In this document: positions 24,582-34,179 of the stretch, in pieces
Position numbering within the stretch: the stretch's first letter is position 1
Layout: every line of letters begins with the position of its first letter
NCBI GenBank assembly: GCA_002478945.1
Contig: DLKM01000001.1
Location: 84,484-148,483 of the forward strand
Direction of reading: 5' to 3'
DNA length: 64,000 nucleotides
From: Christensenella sp. UBA7588
GTDB lineage: Bacteria > Bacillota > Clostridia > Christensenellales > CAG-917
Position numbers and translations under genes: made by a program
Notes under the pieces: model-generated
What the model was told of the DNA's origin: nothing
Seen by the model: only the letters and a program-made list of their open reading frames with translations
Database searches by the model: none

Positions 24582-26254
24582 AAACCTTTCTTGTTTTTAT
24601 TGCACAATTCTATTGCCCTATCGAGCGTCACGGCGTCCGCAAACGTATTGCGAGTAATGCGCCTTGCGGCAGTCGTATAGTAAGCGTTGTTTGCAAAAAA
24701 CGTGATTCTGTCCTCGACAGACACGATTTTTCCGTCAAAGAACATTGCGCATCTGTCTGCGAATTCGGCGGCAAATTCCACGTCGTGCGTAACCAAAACC
24801 AACGTCTTTCCTTCCGCTTTCAAATCCAAAAGAATTTTTGCAAATTGCTTTTTGGAGTAGGAATCGAGTCCCTTTGTCGGCTCGTCCAAAAGAATGATTT
24901 TGGGTTTCATCAGCAATATTTTTGCCATTGCGACTTTTTGTTGCTCGCCGCCGCTCAAATCGTACGGGTGCTGTTTCGCAAGATGCTCGATTCCCATTTT
25001 TCGCATAACGTCCGCAACGGCCGCGTCTCTGTCTTTTTTGTCGGTTTCGAGCAACCCGGTCAATTCTTTCAAATCGTCGTAAACGGTGTTTTTTACAAAC
25101 AAATCCTGCGGATTTTGCGGAAGTGCGGCAAGGTTGCCTCTGTACATCGAATTGCCGTTGTATTCCTTGATTTTTTTGTCCCAGAGCCTATATTTGCCCT
25201 TGTACAATCTGCGAGTGCCTGCGAGAACACGGAGCAACGTCGTTTTTCCCGCGCCGTTCGCGCCGAAAATGCAAAGAATTTCGTTTTCGTACACTTTCAA
25301 ATCGAGTCCGTTCAAAACGTCGTCCGACTCTCTCTCGTATCTGAAATATCCGTCCTTTATCTCGATTGCGACGTTTTTATCGGAATGGCATTCTTCGCGT
25401 TTTTCGAGTTCGTTATCGGGATTAAACCCGTTCTCGACGTACTTTTTGCCCTCTTTTACGGTAAGCGGACACTCCCCCTTTCCGCCCGTGGCTTTGAACA
25501 ACCTAACTGCGGTGGGAAGTCCCTCGAATATATCCAAATCGATTTCTTTTTTGTTGTAAGCCTCTCCGATATTGCGAGGCGTGGTGTTTATCACGACTTT
25601 TGCGTTGTCCATAACCACAACTTTGTTTGCCATTGCAAACGTTTCTTCGAGCCTATGCTCGACGAGGACGACTGTTATTCCCAACTCGTCGTTGAGTTTT
25701 TTCAAACACGTCAAAAATTCGGACGCCGCCACGGGGTCGAGTTGCGCCGTCGGCTCGTCAAGCAACACCACGTCGGGATTCATAACGAGTATGGCCGCCA
25801 GATTTACCAGTTGTTTTTGTCCGCCGCTGAGTTCGCACGTCTTTTTCTTATACACGTCGGCTATGCCCAAAAATCCGCAAATTTCCGCAACTTTGCGACG
25901 AATGATTTCGTCTTTTTCTCCGAGACTTTCAAGCCCGAAAGCAAGCTCGTGCCAAACCTTGTCGGTAACTATCTGTTCGTCGGGATTTTGCGTAACGTAT
26001 CCGATTGCCGCCGCCGCGGTTCTGTCGTCGAGTTCGTCCACGTTCTTTCCGTCAAAGACAATCGAGCCGAACTTATTGCCCTTGGGAGACAATTCGCGTT
26101 TCATAAGTCGAAGCAAGGTGGTTTTCCCGCATCCGGACTTTCCGCACACAAGCACGAAATCGCCTCGCTCCACGTCGAGCGAAACGTTTTCGAGCGCGTT
26201 TTTGTACGCGCCGTTATAAGCGAACGTCAAATTCTTGATTTCAAATAACGCCAT
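24578..26254 (-). CDS. Fused double ATPase of an ECF transporter (EcfA-EcfA')
   Basis: 558 aa with two complete ABC ATPase domains. Domain 1: Walker A GKSGCGKTT (38-46), signature LSGGQKQ, Walker B VLLDEPTAQLDP. Domain 2: Walker A GANGAGKTT (about 328-336), signature LSGGEQQK, Walker B ILLDEPTKGLDS. Most ECF transporters use two separate ATPases; here both are one polypeptide, as in some vitamin-specific group I modules. It powers vitamin import with EcfT and the S component encoded on either side. The end of the EcfT gene overlaps its start by 28 bp. Confidence 0.93.
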   Translation of the reverse strand: MALFEIKNLTFAYNGAYKNALENVSLDVERGDFVLVCGKSGCGKTTLLRLMKRELSPKGNKFGSIVFDGKNVDELDDRTAAAAIGYVTQNPDEQIVTDKVWHELAFGLESLGEKDEIIRRKVAEICGFLGIADVYKKKTCELSGGQKQLVNLAAILVMNPDVVLLDEPTAQLDPVAASEFLTCLKKLNDELGITVVLVEHRLEETFAMANKVVVMDNAKVVINTTPRNIGEAYNKKEIDLDIFEGLPTAVRLFKATGGKGECPLTVKEGKKYVENGFNPDNELEKREECHSDKNVAIEIKDGYFRYERESDDVLNGLDLKVYENEILCIFGANGAGKTTLLRVLAGTRRLYKGKYRLWDKKIKEYNGNSMYRGNLAALPQNPQDLFVKNTVYDDLKELTGLLETDKKDRDAAVADVMRKMGIEHLAKQHPYDLSGGEQQKVAMAKILLMKPKIILLDEPTKGLDSYSKKQFAKILLDLKAEGKTLVLVTHDVEFAAEFADRCAMFFDGKIVSVEDRITFFANNAYYTTAARRITRNTFADAVTLDRAIELCNKNKKGL

Positions 26255-27108
26255 TTTATTTCATCCTTTATTTCAAGCACGAGCGACAATGCGAATATCG
26301 CCGCGTAAAGTGCGTAAACGACGCACTCTTTAACTCCGAATTCAAATCCCTTCAAAACGGGATAAAACGACACCTCGGCAAATTTCAATGCGCTCAACAC
26401 AACGCACCCTATTCCCAGCACCGACGTGCAAATCAATATAATCACGTCCTCCGCCGTCCAATGGAAAACCGAAAAACTCGTGCGTCCTTTCAATCCGTAA
26501 CCGCGCGCACGCATACTGTCAGCGGTCATTATGGAATTTTCGAGCGCGGACGTAAGCAAAACGGACAACACTCTGAATTTGCTGCATATCTTATCGACAT
26601 AACTCTTGGACGAATATATGCCGAGTGCCTTTTGCGCCTCGTCGATTTGTTTGTATTTCTTCTTGAATTTCGGAATGAATCCGATAACCATCGAAAGCAC
26701 GAGCGAAAGTTTGGGAACGGTTCTTCCGAAAAGATATATAAACTTGTCGCTCGTCATAATCTCGGTGTACGCCTTGCACCAGTAATATACTGCAAACAGC
26801 ATCATCGACGACGACACGCCGTACAAAATCGCTTCTTTCGTGACGGGATTGTCGTTCAAGAAGAACAGAATCGTGTCGCCTTTATGCACGAAAATCGGAT
26901 TTATCATCGCAACGATTATCATAAGCGGCAAAGAATACGCTATGCTGATAAACAGTTTTTTCGCGCCTATGCAAATTCCGCAAAAACAAATTGCGCACAC
27001 GAGCGATATTGCAAGCGCATACGGGTTTAACGTGAACATCGTGATTGCAATGGCAAAGAGCAAATACACGAATGCGGTCATAGGATGAAGTCTGTCAAAA
27101 TATCTCAT
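26227..27108 (-). CDS. ecfT: ECF transporter transmembrane component EcfT
   Basis: 293 aa membrane coupling protein. The start at ATG 27108 (after GGGGGAG, overlapping the previous stop) gives MRYFDRLHPM, a typical EcfT beginning. Several hydrophobic segments are followed by a cytoplasmic coupling region with the conserved DSMRARGYGL motif (the A-R-G coupling box) near residue 210. It bridges the S component and the ATPase. Overlaps at both ends show tight operon organisation. Confidence 0.9.
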   Translation of the reverse strand: MRYFDRLHPMTAFVYLLFAIAITMFTLNPYALAISLVCAICFCGICIGAKKLFISIAYSLPLMIIVAMINPIFVHKGDTILFFLNDNPVTKEAILYGVSSSMMLFAVYYWCKAYTEIMTSDKFIYLFGRTVPKLSLVLSMVIGFIPKFKKKYKQIDEAQKALGIYSSKSYVDKICSKFRVLSVLLTSALENSIMTADSMRARGYGLKGRTSFSVFHWTAEDVIILICTSVLGIGCVVLSALKFAEVSFYPVLKGFEFGVKECVVYALYAAIFALSLVLEIKDEIKWRYLKSRI

Positions 27109-27644
27109 ATCTCCCCCATATAACCGCCGACGTCTCGTCCGAGGTCGCAGGTGTACACCCATTCGACCACGTCTCCGTTTTTAAGCGTGTATTTCGAGCA
27201 ACCGTAATTTGGAAAAACGCCGTTGACTTTGTACATCCAGCCCGACAGTTCTCCGCAAGAAAACTCGTAAAGTTGATTGATGCCTTGGACGTAAATACTT
27301 CCGTAATTTGCCGAATACACGCACTCCATTTGAATTTTGTGATGGCGCACGGCGCGATTAAGCACGTCGTAAACGGTGTCGTCTTTGCGCAAAACCATAA
27401 CGTAATCGTCCAAAATTATTCCGCTTTGCGGAACGTATTTTTCATATTTCAGATTGTCGTCGAGCTTATCCCAGTTGTCCAAAATAGTGTCGCAACGAAT
27501 AGAAATCGTTATCGTTTCGCTGTCTTCTTTTATATCGTCGATATGCGTAAGATAATAATCGTCCACGGACTGTATTTTCGTTCCGCACGCGATTATCACA
27601 ACGATAAAAACGATTATTAAAATTGCGACAATATCTTTTTTCAT
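27105..27644 (-). CDS. Small DUF4430 (transcobalamin C-terminal-like) lipoprotein
   Basis: 179 aa starting at ATG 27644 inside a TAATG overlap with the upstream gene. Residues 1-20 are a lipoprotein signal (lipobox IIAC, Cys20). The mature domain ends in the DUF4430 pattern: CGELSGWMYKVNGVFPNYG and then LKNGDVVEWVYTCDLGRDVGG. DUF4430 is the beta domain found at the C-terminus of animal transcobalamin and intrinsic factor. I infer that it grips one face of a corrinoid outside the cell. It sits between the toroid gene and EcfT. Confidence 0.85.
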   Translation of the reverse strand: MKKDIVAILIIVFIVVIIACGTKIQSVDDYYLTHIDDIKEDSETITISIRCDTILDNWDKLDDNLKYEKYVPQSGIILDDYVMVLRKDDTVYDVLNRAVRHHKIQMECVYSANYGSIYVQGINQLYEFSCGELSGWMYKVNGVFPNYGCSKYTLKNGDVVEWVYTCDLGRDVGGYMGEI

Positions 27645-29530
27645 TATTCTTCGCTTTCGGGCATCGCTTTTGCGAGTTTTGCTTTTTTTCTTTTTTTGAC
27701 ACCTACGCCCACGCCGATTGCCAAAGCCACCGCAACCGTACCCAAAGTGAGCGACAATATCAATGCAAGTTCGAGATTGTCGACTTGCGTTTTGCACTTC
27801 ATAAGTCCTTCTATATCCGATTGCTCGAGCAGACTTCTATCGTATTCGTCGAGCGCGATATACCTGTCGTAAAGCGAGTATACCGTCTTTTTGTCTTTTA
27901 GCGATATTTTATCGAACGGATAAAGTTTTTGCTTGATTTCAATCTTTATGGCGTCGATTTCAGCGGATAAAGTATCGATTTCGTTTTTTGCCTTTTCAAG
28001 TTTCGCAACGTAACGTTGCTTGCCGTCAAAGTCGAAAGAGTGCTTTATTTTGGCATACAGGGTAAGAACCTGCGTCTTGTAAGACATATTCAACTTGAGC
28101 GGCAAAGCGTCCGTTCTGTCCTTGTCCGCTTGCGTGAACTCCTGCATAGGCTCGATAACGCCTGCGTCTCCGCTATTGTACTCCATCTTTTCTTCGACGT
28201 AAGGAATGTCTGCGCTTTTAAGCAACCTCGAAAGTTTTTTGTAGTTGTAAACGTAACTTCTTTCGGACGCGTCAATACAGAGATACTCCTCGTATAATTG
28301 CGCAATTTCCGCACGCGACGCAATGGGAGAAACTGCGTCGATTTTTGCTTTTATCGCGGATATTTGCGATTTGACTTCTTCGCTTTGTTCGGGACGAAAA
28401 TCGTACAATCTTCTCTGTCCTTTCATAAGGCGCATAATAGCCGCCATACCGTAAAGAGCCTGCTCGCTTGCCATCGTGTTGGACTTATCGGGAAGCGAAG
28501 TGGGATTGTCCGCGTCATACTCAAACGAATGCAAAAAACCGCCGTCCGAGTTGCGATACTTGATTATGCCGTCCCATAGGGTTTTCCCGTCGCAAACGAA
28601 ATCCGCGTCGTCGAAAATACTTCTTCCGAGCGAGCATAGCGCAACCGCGACTTGCACCGCGCTCTCGCTGTTTGCGCTTCCCCAACTGACGTAGCCTCCG
28701 TCGGTCTGTTGCAGTTCTGACAATTTCTCGAGCGCACGGTCGACCGCCTCTCTTACCTTGCTCGTTTGCGCGGTCTCGGATATGTTTTTATTTATATACG
28801 AATATTCTTTTTCGCTGTTGTAATACGGAGCGAGTGCCTGAATCGCCATTGCGGTTATATCGGGGTCGGCAACGGTGCCGCTGAGCGCCCAACCGCCGCC
28901 GTCAAGCTCTCTGTTGAGAATATTGAGGATTATATCGTCTCTCGTATAATGCGCGTCGGACGGCACGGCGTAATACATGCTGTCGAGAGTTATAAGCCCC
29001 CAAATAAAACCGTTTATGCCCTGTTTGCCGAGAATACCTTTTCCGTCCGAATCGGTTCTGTCATAAGTGCCGTCCGCAATCAAATCGATATTGCCGTCGT
29101 TGCCTGCCTTTCTCGGGTTTCCGCCGCAAGCGAGAATGGCAAGAGATATGCGATGCCACTCCGTCGCTTTTGCCTTGTCCAATTTGTTTTCGGTGGCGTA
29201 TCTTTTGCTAACCGCGTCGGCAATCGTCGCAAGATAACCGCTTTGGTTGTCCTCTATGCCGAGCCTGCCGAGACCTATAGGATACCAATCCCCCGGAGTC
29301 GTGCCTGCATATCGTAAAAAAGCGTCGTTTATGAGATACTCGTTCTTTGCGCTGCCGACGTCGGATTTCTTCCAATCGATAATGCCCTGCGCAACTTTTT
29401 CAACGTCGGAATAAGCAGTTGCCGCATACGCCGTACCGCTCAACCGATTCAACGGCAAAATCGCAACCGCACATACGATTGCAACGACGAGCATTACCGC
29501 AACACCGATTCCGAGAAATTTTTTCTTCAT
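27644..29530 (-). CDS. Cell-wall-exposed alpha/alpha-toroid protein (prenyltransferase/squalene-oxidase-like repeats), intrinsic-factor-like
   Basis: 628 aa starting at ATG 29530 (ATGA overlap). Signal peptide with cleavage near AYA-AT (about 34), then helical-repeat units with the DGG turn: LDGGGWALSGTVADPDITAM, TDGGYVSWGSANSESAVQVA, SDGGFLHSF followed by SNTMASEQALYGM. Such repeats build the alpha6/alpha6 barrel also seen in the N-terminal domain of intrinsic factor. The second half (about 390-590) is a charged helical stalk, and the C-terminus is a membrane anchor (ALILSLTLGTVAVALAIGV, then KKRKKAK). With the neighbouring DUF4430 proteins it would supply the second half of a cobalamin-binding surface. 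Not an enzyme by context. Confidence 0.82.
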   Translation of the reverse strand: MKKKFLGIGVAVMLVVAIVCAVAILPLNRLSGTAYAATAYSDVEKVAQGIIDWKKSDVGSAKNEYLINDAFLRYAGTTPGDWYPIGLGRLGIEDNQSGYLATIADAVSKRYATENKLDKAKATEWHRISLAILACGGNPRKAGNDGNIDLIADGTYDRTDSDGKGILGKQGINGFIWGLITLDSMYYAVPSDAHYTRDDIILNILNRELDGGGWALSGTVADPDITAMAIQALAPYYNSEKEYSYINKNISETAQTSKVREAVDRALEKLSELQQTDGGYVSWGSANSESAVQVAVALCSLGRSIFDDADFVCDGKTLWDGIIKYRNSDGGFLHSFEYDADNPTSLPDKSNTMASEQALYGMAAIMRLMKGQRRLYDFRPEQSEEVKSQISAIKAKIDAVSPIASRAEIAQLYEEYLCIDASERSYVYNYKKLSRLLKSADIPYVEEKMEYNSGDAGVIEPMQEFTQADKDRTDALPLKLNMSYKTQVLTLYAKIKHSFDFDGKQRYVAKLEKAKNEIDTLSAEIDAIKIEIKQKLYPFDKISLKDKKTVYSLYDRYIALDEYDRSLLEQSDIEGLMKCKTQVDNLELALILSLTLGTVAVALAIGVGVGVKKRKKAKLAKAMPESEE

Positions 29531-31392
29531 AAATAATACTCTTTTATTTTTGTTAATTCGTCGTCGAGAACGCTTTGCTTCACGTTCCATACTGCGATTT
29601 TTCGTATAGTTTCATTGAGTGCGTCGCTACCCTTTCCGTAGTAATCGCGCGCCGCCACGTCGGCAATCAAAGTGTGGATTGTTTTATAATCGGCGTTGTT
29701 CGTGTTGTAGTTGCTTCCGCCGAAACCTACCGCGTCGCTTCCTCCCAAATCTGCTCCGAGACAGAGTGTAAACTGCACTCTCACCACGTCTCCGTCTTGC
29801 GGATAATAATCGGCAAATCCGTAGTTCGGGAAAGAGCCGTTCACGCTGAACATCCACCCCGAGCCGCTTGCATAATCAAATTCTCCGAGAGTATATTTCC
29901 CGTCTTTCGGAGCAATGCTTTCCGCAAAAATCGAAAGACCGTTTTCTTTCATTATTTTCAACAACTCGTCGTTTATCTTGTTGTTTTCAAGCGATAAACC
30001 GCCGATTTGCGCAAGATAGAACCCTTTGTCCAACGTTCCCGTGTTCTGATACGTCCACCCGTTTTTCTCTATCTCCGCGCAGAGATATTTGGCGTAATTC
30101 ACGCCCTTATAAATCTTGACTTCCGTCGGAGCAAGGATATAACCGCAATCGATTGTAAAGCCCTCTATCGACAAAACCGTCGTACCGATACAACCGTCCG
30201 CATCCGCGCCGATATAGGTTATGCGCACGTCTTTGTCAGCCGTCTTATTGCCGTACGTTATGTGCGCGCGCAATACGGTTGCTTTGCCGAAAGCGTTCTT
30301 ATACCTTCCGCCCTCGAAGTTAAGTCTATAACTCGTCTTGACTTGGTCGCTCCATACTTTCGCAATTTCGGACGACGTCAATTCTTCAAAATTTTCGACT
30401 CCGTCGTCTGCGTCGAAGTCCGCAAAAAACGTTACGTCGGAGTCCTCGAGTTTTTTCCCGAGTCCGTTTTTTGCCACCACGTCAAACGTCGTTCTATCGC
30501 CCTTGAACTGTTTGCCGTCCTCAAGCGTAAACAATTCGAAATACGGCTCTTTATCGCAATACGACACGACGTATTCTTTTTTGTACGTCATATTGTCTTT
30601 GCACGCCGCAAGCTCAAAAACGTATTCTCCGTCGTCGGTAAAGACGTACTCGAATTTGATACCGTTACCCTCCAACGCTTTGCCGTCTACGCTCGCTTTC
30701 AAATCGCATACATCGCTTCCGTACACCGCAATAGCGCGGAAAGACAACTCTGCCGAGTCGGTCGTGACGGACTTCAAATCCGTATTTATTCTAAAGCCCG
30801 AATATTCTATCTTTTCGTCTCTTTGGACTATGACGTCGCCTTTTCTCGCAATAAAACTAAAATCGTATTCGCCTTTCGTCAGCGGCACGGAAAACTTGCC
30901 GTCTTTGGAATCGAGCGCATTGCCGCCGCAAAGAACCGTAATACTGCAAGGCAACTCTCCGTAAGTCGCGCTTGCCGAAAAATACAGCACGTCATTGACG
31001 ATTCTTTTGTCCGTTATATCCGTATATATCGTCACTTCTTGTTTGACGTAAGTGACGGTATAGTCTCTTTCGTATTTATCGTTACCGCCGAAAGCGGCAA
31101 TCGTTATGGTGTTTTTGCCCTCGTCGAGAATCGCGACGTATTTTCCGTCGTCTCCTATATCGAGAGGTTTTCCGTTTACGCTTACGCCAACGTCGCACGG
31201 CTCGTCGTTATAATATGCCGTCGCGGCAAATTCAAGCGTTTGCTCGTACATGACGCATCCGTCGGTAAGCGAGCAAGAGAGCGTGAAATCGCGCTCTGCG
31301 TCGCAAGCGACGACGCAGAGCGTCAAAATCACGAGCATCAGCGCAACGAAAACAAGTCGCGCCTTATTTGTATTATTCCTGATACGTTGCAT
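29527..31392 (-). CDS. Large lipoprotein with Ig-like repeats and a C-terminal DUF4430 domain
   Basis: 621 aa from ATG 31392. Lipobox VVAC (Cys30). Several repeated beta domains of the pattern ATAxYG-x-xPCxxxVxxxGxxL follow (about 40-350), then a DUF4430 block: SGSGWMFSVNGSFPNYGFADYYPQDGDVVRVQFTLCLGADLGG near 530-575. The short tail suggests helical contacts. The repeats resemble those at the end of the upstream leucine-rich lipoprotein, so the two may have exchanged domains. I infer an extracellular corrinoid-binding protein held away from the membrane by Ig-like spacers. Start overlaps the upstream gene by 20 bp. Confidence 0.82.
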   Translation of the reverse strand: MQRIRNNTNKARLVFVALMLVILTLCVVACDAERDFTLSCSLTDGCVMYEQTLEFAATAYYNDEPCDVGVSVNGKPLDIGDDGKYVAILDEGKNTITIAAFGGNDKYERDYTVTYVKQEVTIYTDITDKRIVNDVLYFSASATYGELPCSITVLCGGNALDSKDGKFSVPLTKGEYDFSFIARKGDVIVQRDEKIEYSGFRINTDLKSVTTDSAELSFRAIAVYGSDVCDLKASVDGKALEGNGIKFEYVFTDDGEYVFELAACKDNMTYKKEYVVSYCDKEPYFELFTLEDGKQFKGDRTTFDVVAKNGLGKKLEDSDVTFFADFDADDGVENFEELTSSEIAKVWSDQVKTSYRLNFEGGRYKNAFGKATVLRAHITYGNKTADKDVRITYIGADADGCIGTTVLSIEGFTIDCGYILAPTEVKIYKGVNYAKYLCAEIEKNGWTYQNTGTLDKGFYLAQIGGLSLENNKINDELLKIMKENGLSIFAESIAPKDGKYTLGEFDYASGSGWMFSVNGSFPNYGFADYYPQDGDVVRVQFTLCLGADLGGSDAVGFGGSNYNTNNADYKTIHTLIADVAARDYYGKGSDALNETIRKIAVWNVKQSVLDDELTKIKEYYL

Positions 31393-33880
31393 TGAAAATA
31401 ATTTCCGCCGACAGTCCGTTTTCAAGCGTGACCGTCACTTTGATTTTGAATGAATCGCCGTCAAAGAGCCACCCCGCCATATTGCTTAACGCAAAATTTA
31501 CGGTTGCACTCGTGTTGTCGCTCGACAACGTTGCCGTAAGATTGTCGTTTTCGGTAAAAGAGCCGTATATGTTTAATTCGACCGTTATCGATGCGATTTT
31601 CGCAGCGGACGAACCCATACTACATTGCAATTCGATAGTCCAATCGTCGCTTACCGTATTTCCGCTCGTCGGGGTTTCACTGACGAGTTCGGGGGCTTTT
31701 TCAAAGTATTGAGCGTCAAAAATCTTATCAAGCGTGATGCTCTCGCTTTGATTGATTTCCACCTTGATATGATGTTCTTTGGTAACGTCGTAATCCCACA
31801 TAAGCAAAGTATCGGAATCGAATACGACGGTTGCGACATTATCGGAATATGTAACGTTTATTCCGCTGAACGGCGTGGCAAAACTCGTGGAATAACCGCA
31901 ATCGACGTATATTTTCACAAGGTTTTCAATCTCTTGTTTTACGCCTGCAACGTTTTCAGCCCAAACGGTAAATGTGAGATTGCCGTTTGTCCACACTACT
32001 TTTTGTCCGTCTTTGAGGCCGGTTTTGAGCGTCCATTTGCCGTCTTTAGTTACCGTATACGTCATCGTATCGGAAGTTTTTCCGCCAAAAGACGCTACGA
32101 TTTCGATTGTGTTGACTCCGTCGATAAGGGTTGCGGTATAACCGTTCGCGCCCTTTTCAATCTCGGTGCCGTTGACTTTGACAGCTACGTTTGCCGCATC
32201 GTCTCCATAAGTTGCCGCGACCGTAAAATCAACGGTATCGGTTGCAACCGTCATATTGTTCGCGATGCCTTTTACGTCGATTGAGAAAAACAAATATCTT
32301 GCGCCGTAATTCACTTTGCAGTTGCCGCTCCAGTTGTTGCCGAGAGTGACTTTATTGCCCGTTTCGGCGTAATAACCGTATTCGTCAAAGCCTGCGTTCA
32401 ACGTCGCAGAGCAAACGGAAAACGCGCTATATCCGATAGACGTAAGTTCGCAAGCGGTCAAATCGATGCTCGCAAGAGACTTTGCGTTTACGAATGCGCT
32501 CGGTTTGATAACCTTGAGCGTGTTTGGCGCAACGTAAGAGGTTGCGTCGTTGTTTGCGTACTTAATCAATGCGGTTTTGTCAGAATCGTAAAGCGCGCCG
32601 TTTTCGGAGGAAAGGAACAGACTTCCGACGTCCACGGTTATGTTTTCAAGACCGCCGATATTACCCAAAAATTGAGCGTTGTCGAGATACTTGAACCCAT
32701 ACTCGCTCTCATACGCTTCGCTTTGCGCTTTCGTAAGATTGAGATTGAGCATTGCGGGAAGTTTGACGTTTTTCACGGCGCAGTAATAAACGCTTTGTCT
32801 GCCGAAAACTTCGATTGCCGTCTCGGAAAAGTCAAGCGTATCCGCCTTTACGTACCAGAAACACATCTGTCCCGTCACTTTCAACGAGTCGAGTCCGCTC
32901 ATATCGATTGAATCAACGTTCCAAGTATCGTTCGTACCGGGATTATAATAGTAGAAGCAATGTTCTCCGAGAACTTCGAGTTTGCTAAGTCCGCTGATGT
33001 CGACTCTCTTGAGGTTTACGCAGTTTTGAAAGTTTGAATTTCCGATTTTAGTGATGTTTTTGCAACCGCTGATGTCTACGCTCTTGAGATAATCGTTTTC
33101 GCTTATCGCTCTTGCTTCGAGCGTGACGATTTCATCGGAAGCCACGACGAGGTTCTCGAATCTGAATTTACCGTACGACAAATCGAGGACATTTTCTCCG
33201 CCCTTTATCGTAAGAGAAACCAACGAGTTCGGTATTGCATAATTATCGGTGCCGACCGTGTATTTATAGCAGTTTTCGGGAATCGTTTCGACCTTTTCAA
33301 AAAGTTTTGCGAAATCGTTATTGGATTTTACAAACGGTACGGAAAGACTTTCGAGATTTTTCAACGCCGCAAGCGCGCCTTCTTCGATAGCGGTATAAGA
33401 TTTGCCGACAACAAGCGTTTTAACTTCGTCCGCATTGCCGATTGCGTTTGCTTTGATACCGATTACGGGTTTCGAATCGTAAGTTTCGGGCAAAACGAGA
33501 TTTTCCGCACCTTTGATGTATGTAAGCACATACGCGCTTTGGTCGTCGGTTGCTTCGTACGCGACGAGAATTTCCCACGTTGCTTTTACGGTCACGTTCG
33601 CAGTTACGGTCACGGAGGTTACGATTTCGCCGTCAAGCGTCCACGCTTTTAATTGCGCGTTTTCTTTTTCGGGAACGTATTTGCTCAAGTCGACGACCGT
33701 GTTCTCGTCCACGGTAACGCTCGTGCTTTCCATACTTCCGCCGTCGAGGTCGAAAGTCAGCGTGTAGCGATTGACAGACGGTTTTTCGTCGCCGTTACCG
33801 TCGTTCGTATCGCACGCGACAAACAAACACACGCACAGCATCAATGCAAGAAGCACCGATAACAATTTGATTTTTTTCAT
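31373..33880 (-). CDS. BspA-type leucine-rich-repeat lipoprotein, first gene of the B12 operon
   Basis: 835 aa from ATG 33880 (ribosome site AAAGGAG); the longer upstream reading is discarded because it hides the signal peptide. Lipoprotein signal with Cys23. Parts: an InlB-B-like repeat (about 36-102, TFDLDGG opening and KATWE closing), BspA-like leucine-rich repeats (about 110-500), then beta domains with DTVDFTVAATYG-type units (about 520-830). BspA-like proteins mediate adhesion or protein contacts. Here the riboswitch places it under vitamin B12 control, so it may act as scaffold or receptor for host corrinoid carriers. That last role is inference. Confidence 0.82.
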   Translation of the reverse strand: MKKIKLLSVLLALMLCVCLFVACDTNDGNGDEKPSVNRYTLTFDLDGGSMESTSVTVDENTVVDLSKYVPEKENAQLKAWTLDGEIVTSVTVTANVTVKATWEILVAYEATDDQSAYVLTYIKGAENLVLPETYDSKPVIGIKANAIGNADEVKTLVVGKSYTAIEEGALAALKNLESLSVPFVKSNNDFAKLFEKVETIPENCYKYTVGTDNYAIPNSLVSLTIKGGENVLDLSYGKFRFENLVVASDEIVTLEARAISENDYLKSVDISGCKNITKIGNSNFQNCVNLKRVDISGLSKLEVLGEHCFYYYNPGTNDTWNVDSIDMSGLDSLKVTGQMCFWYVKADTLDFSETAIEVFGRQSVYYCAVKNVKLPAMLNLNLTKAQSEAYESEYGFKYLDNAQFLGNIGGLENITVDVGSLFLSSENGALYDSDKTALIKYANNDATSYVAPNTLKVIKPSAFVNAKSLASIDLTACELTSIGYSAFSVCSATLNAGFDEYGYYAETGNKVTLGNNWSGNCKVNYGARYLFFSIDVKGIANNMTVATDTVDFTVAATYGDDAANVAVKVNGTEIEKGANGYTATLIDGVNTIEIVASFGGKTSDTMTYTVTKDGKWTLKTGLKDGQKVVWTNGNLTFTVWAENVAGVKQEIENLVKIYVDCGYSTSFATPFSGINVTYSDNVATVVFDSDTLLMWDYDVTKEHHIKVEINQSESITLDKIFDAQYFEKAPELVSETPTSGNTVSDDWTIELQCSMGSSAAKIASITVELNIYGSFTENDNLTATLSSDNTSATVNFALSNMAGWLFDGDSFKIKVTVTLENGLSAEIIFNATYQE

Positions 33881-33936
33881 TGATTTCTCCTTTGTTTTAT
33901 TAAAACAAAACACTCAAATCTTTCCGAAAAATTCCA

Positions 33937-34128
33937 CAAAAAAAGCGAAACGTCCGAAACCGGCGTTCGCTTCTCACCACAACGACTACCGAATACGGTG
34001 GCGTGCTGACTCAAGACAACAAACAGACTTATCCTCATATAATCGTCTAATACAGCAATGGCGGTTGTTCGGGACTCAAACCCGATTTCCTAAATCTACT
34101 CAGTTGACAACTTTTCAAACCGTATCAA
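33937..34128 (-). promoter_or_regulatory. Cobalamin riboswitch with terminator expression platform
   Basis: On the minus strand the closing stem P1 pairs ATACGGT (rc of 34119-34125) with ACCGTAT (rc of 33993-33999). Inside are a core like AAATCGGGTTTGAGTCCCG..CCGCCATTGCTGTA and a B12-box-like GAGTCAGCACGCCACCG just before the closing strand. It is followed by a terminator hairpin (33945-33972) with seven Ts. The usual logic is: corrinoid bound, transcription stops; corrinoid scarce, the uptake operon is expressed. Confidence 0.85.
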
Positions 34129-34150
34129 TCATCATATTCAGTTTTATACG

Positions 34151-34179
34151 ATTATACACCAAAACGCCTCCCTTCACAA
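34151..34179 (-). promoter_or_regulatory. Promoter of the B12-uptake operon
   Basis: Minus strand TTGTGA (34174-34179), 17-bp spacer, consensus TATAAT (34151-34156), about 25 bp before the riboswitch. In 34180-34377 I see no gene. Confidence 0.8.

Noticed and set aside
24785..26248. 487-codon plus-strand open frame opposite the fused EcfA gene
   Set aside because: The minus-strand gene has two full ABC ATPase motif sets; the plus frame has none.
30007..31395. 462-codon plus-strand open frame opposite the DUF4430 lipoprotein
   Set aside because: Antisense shadow produced by codon bias; no domains.
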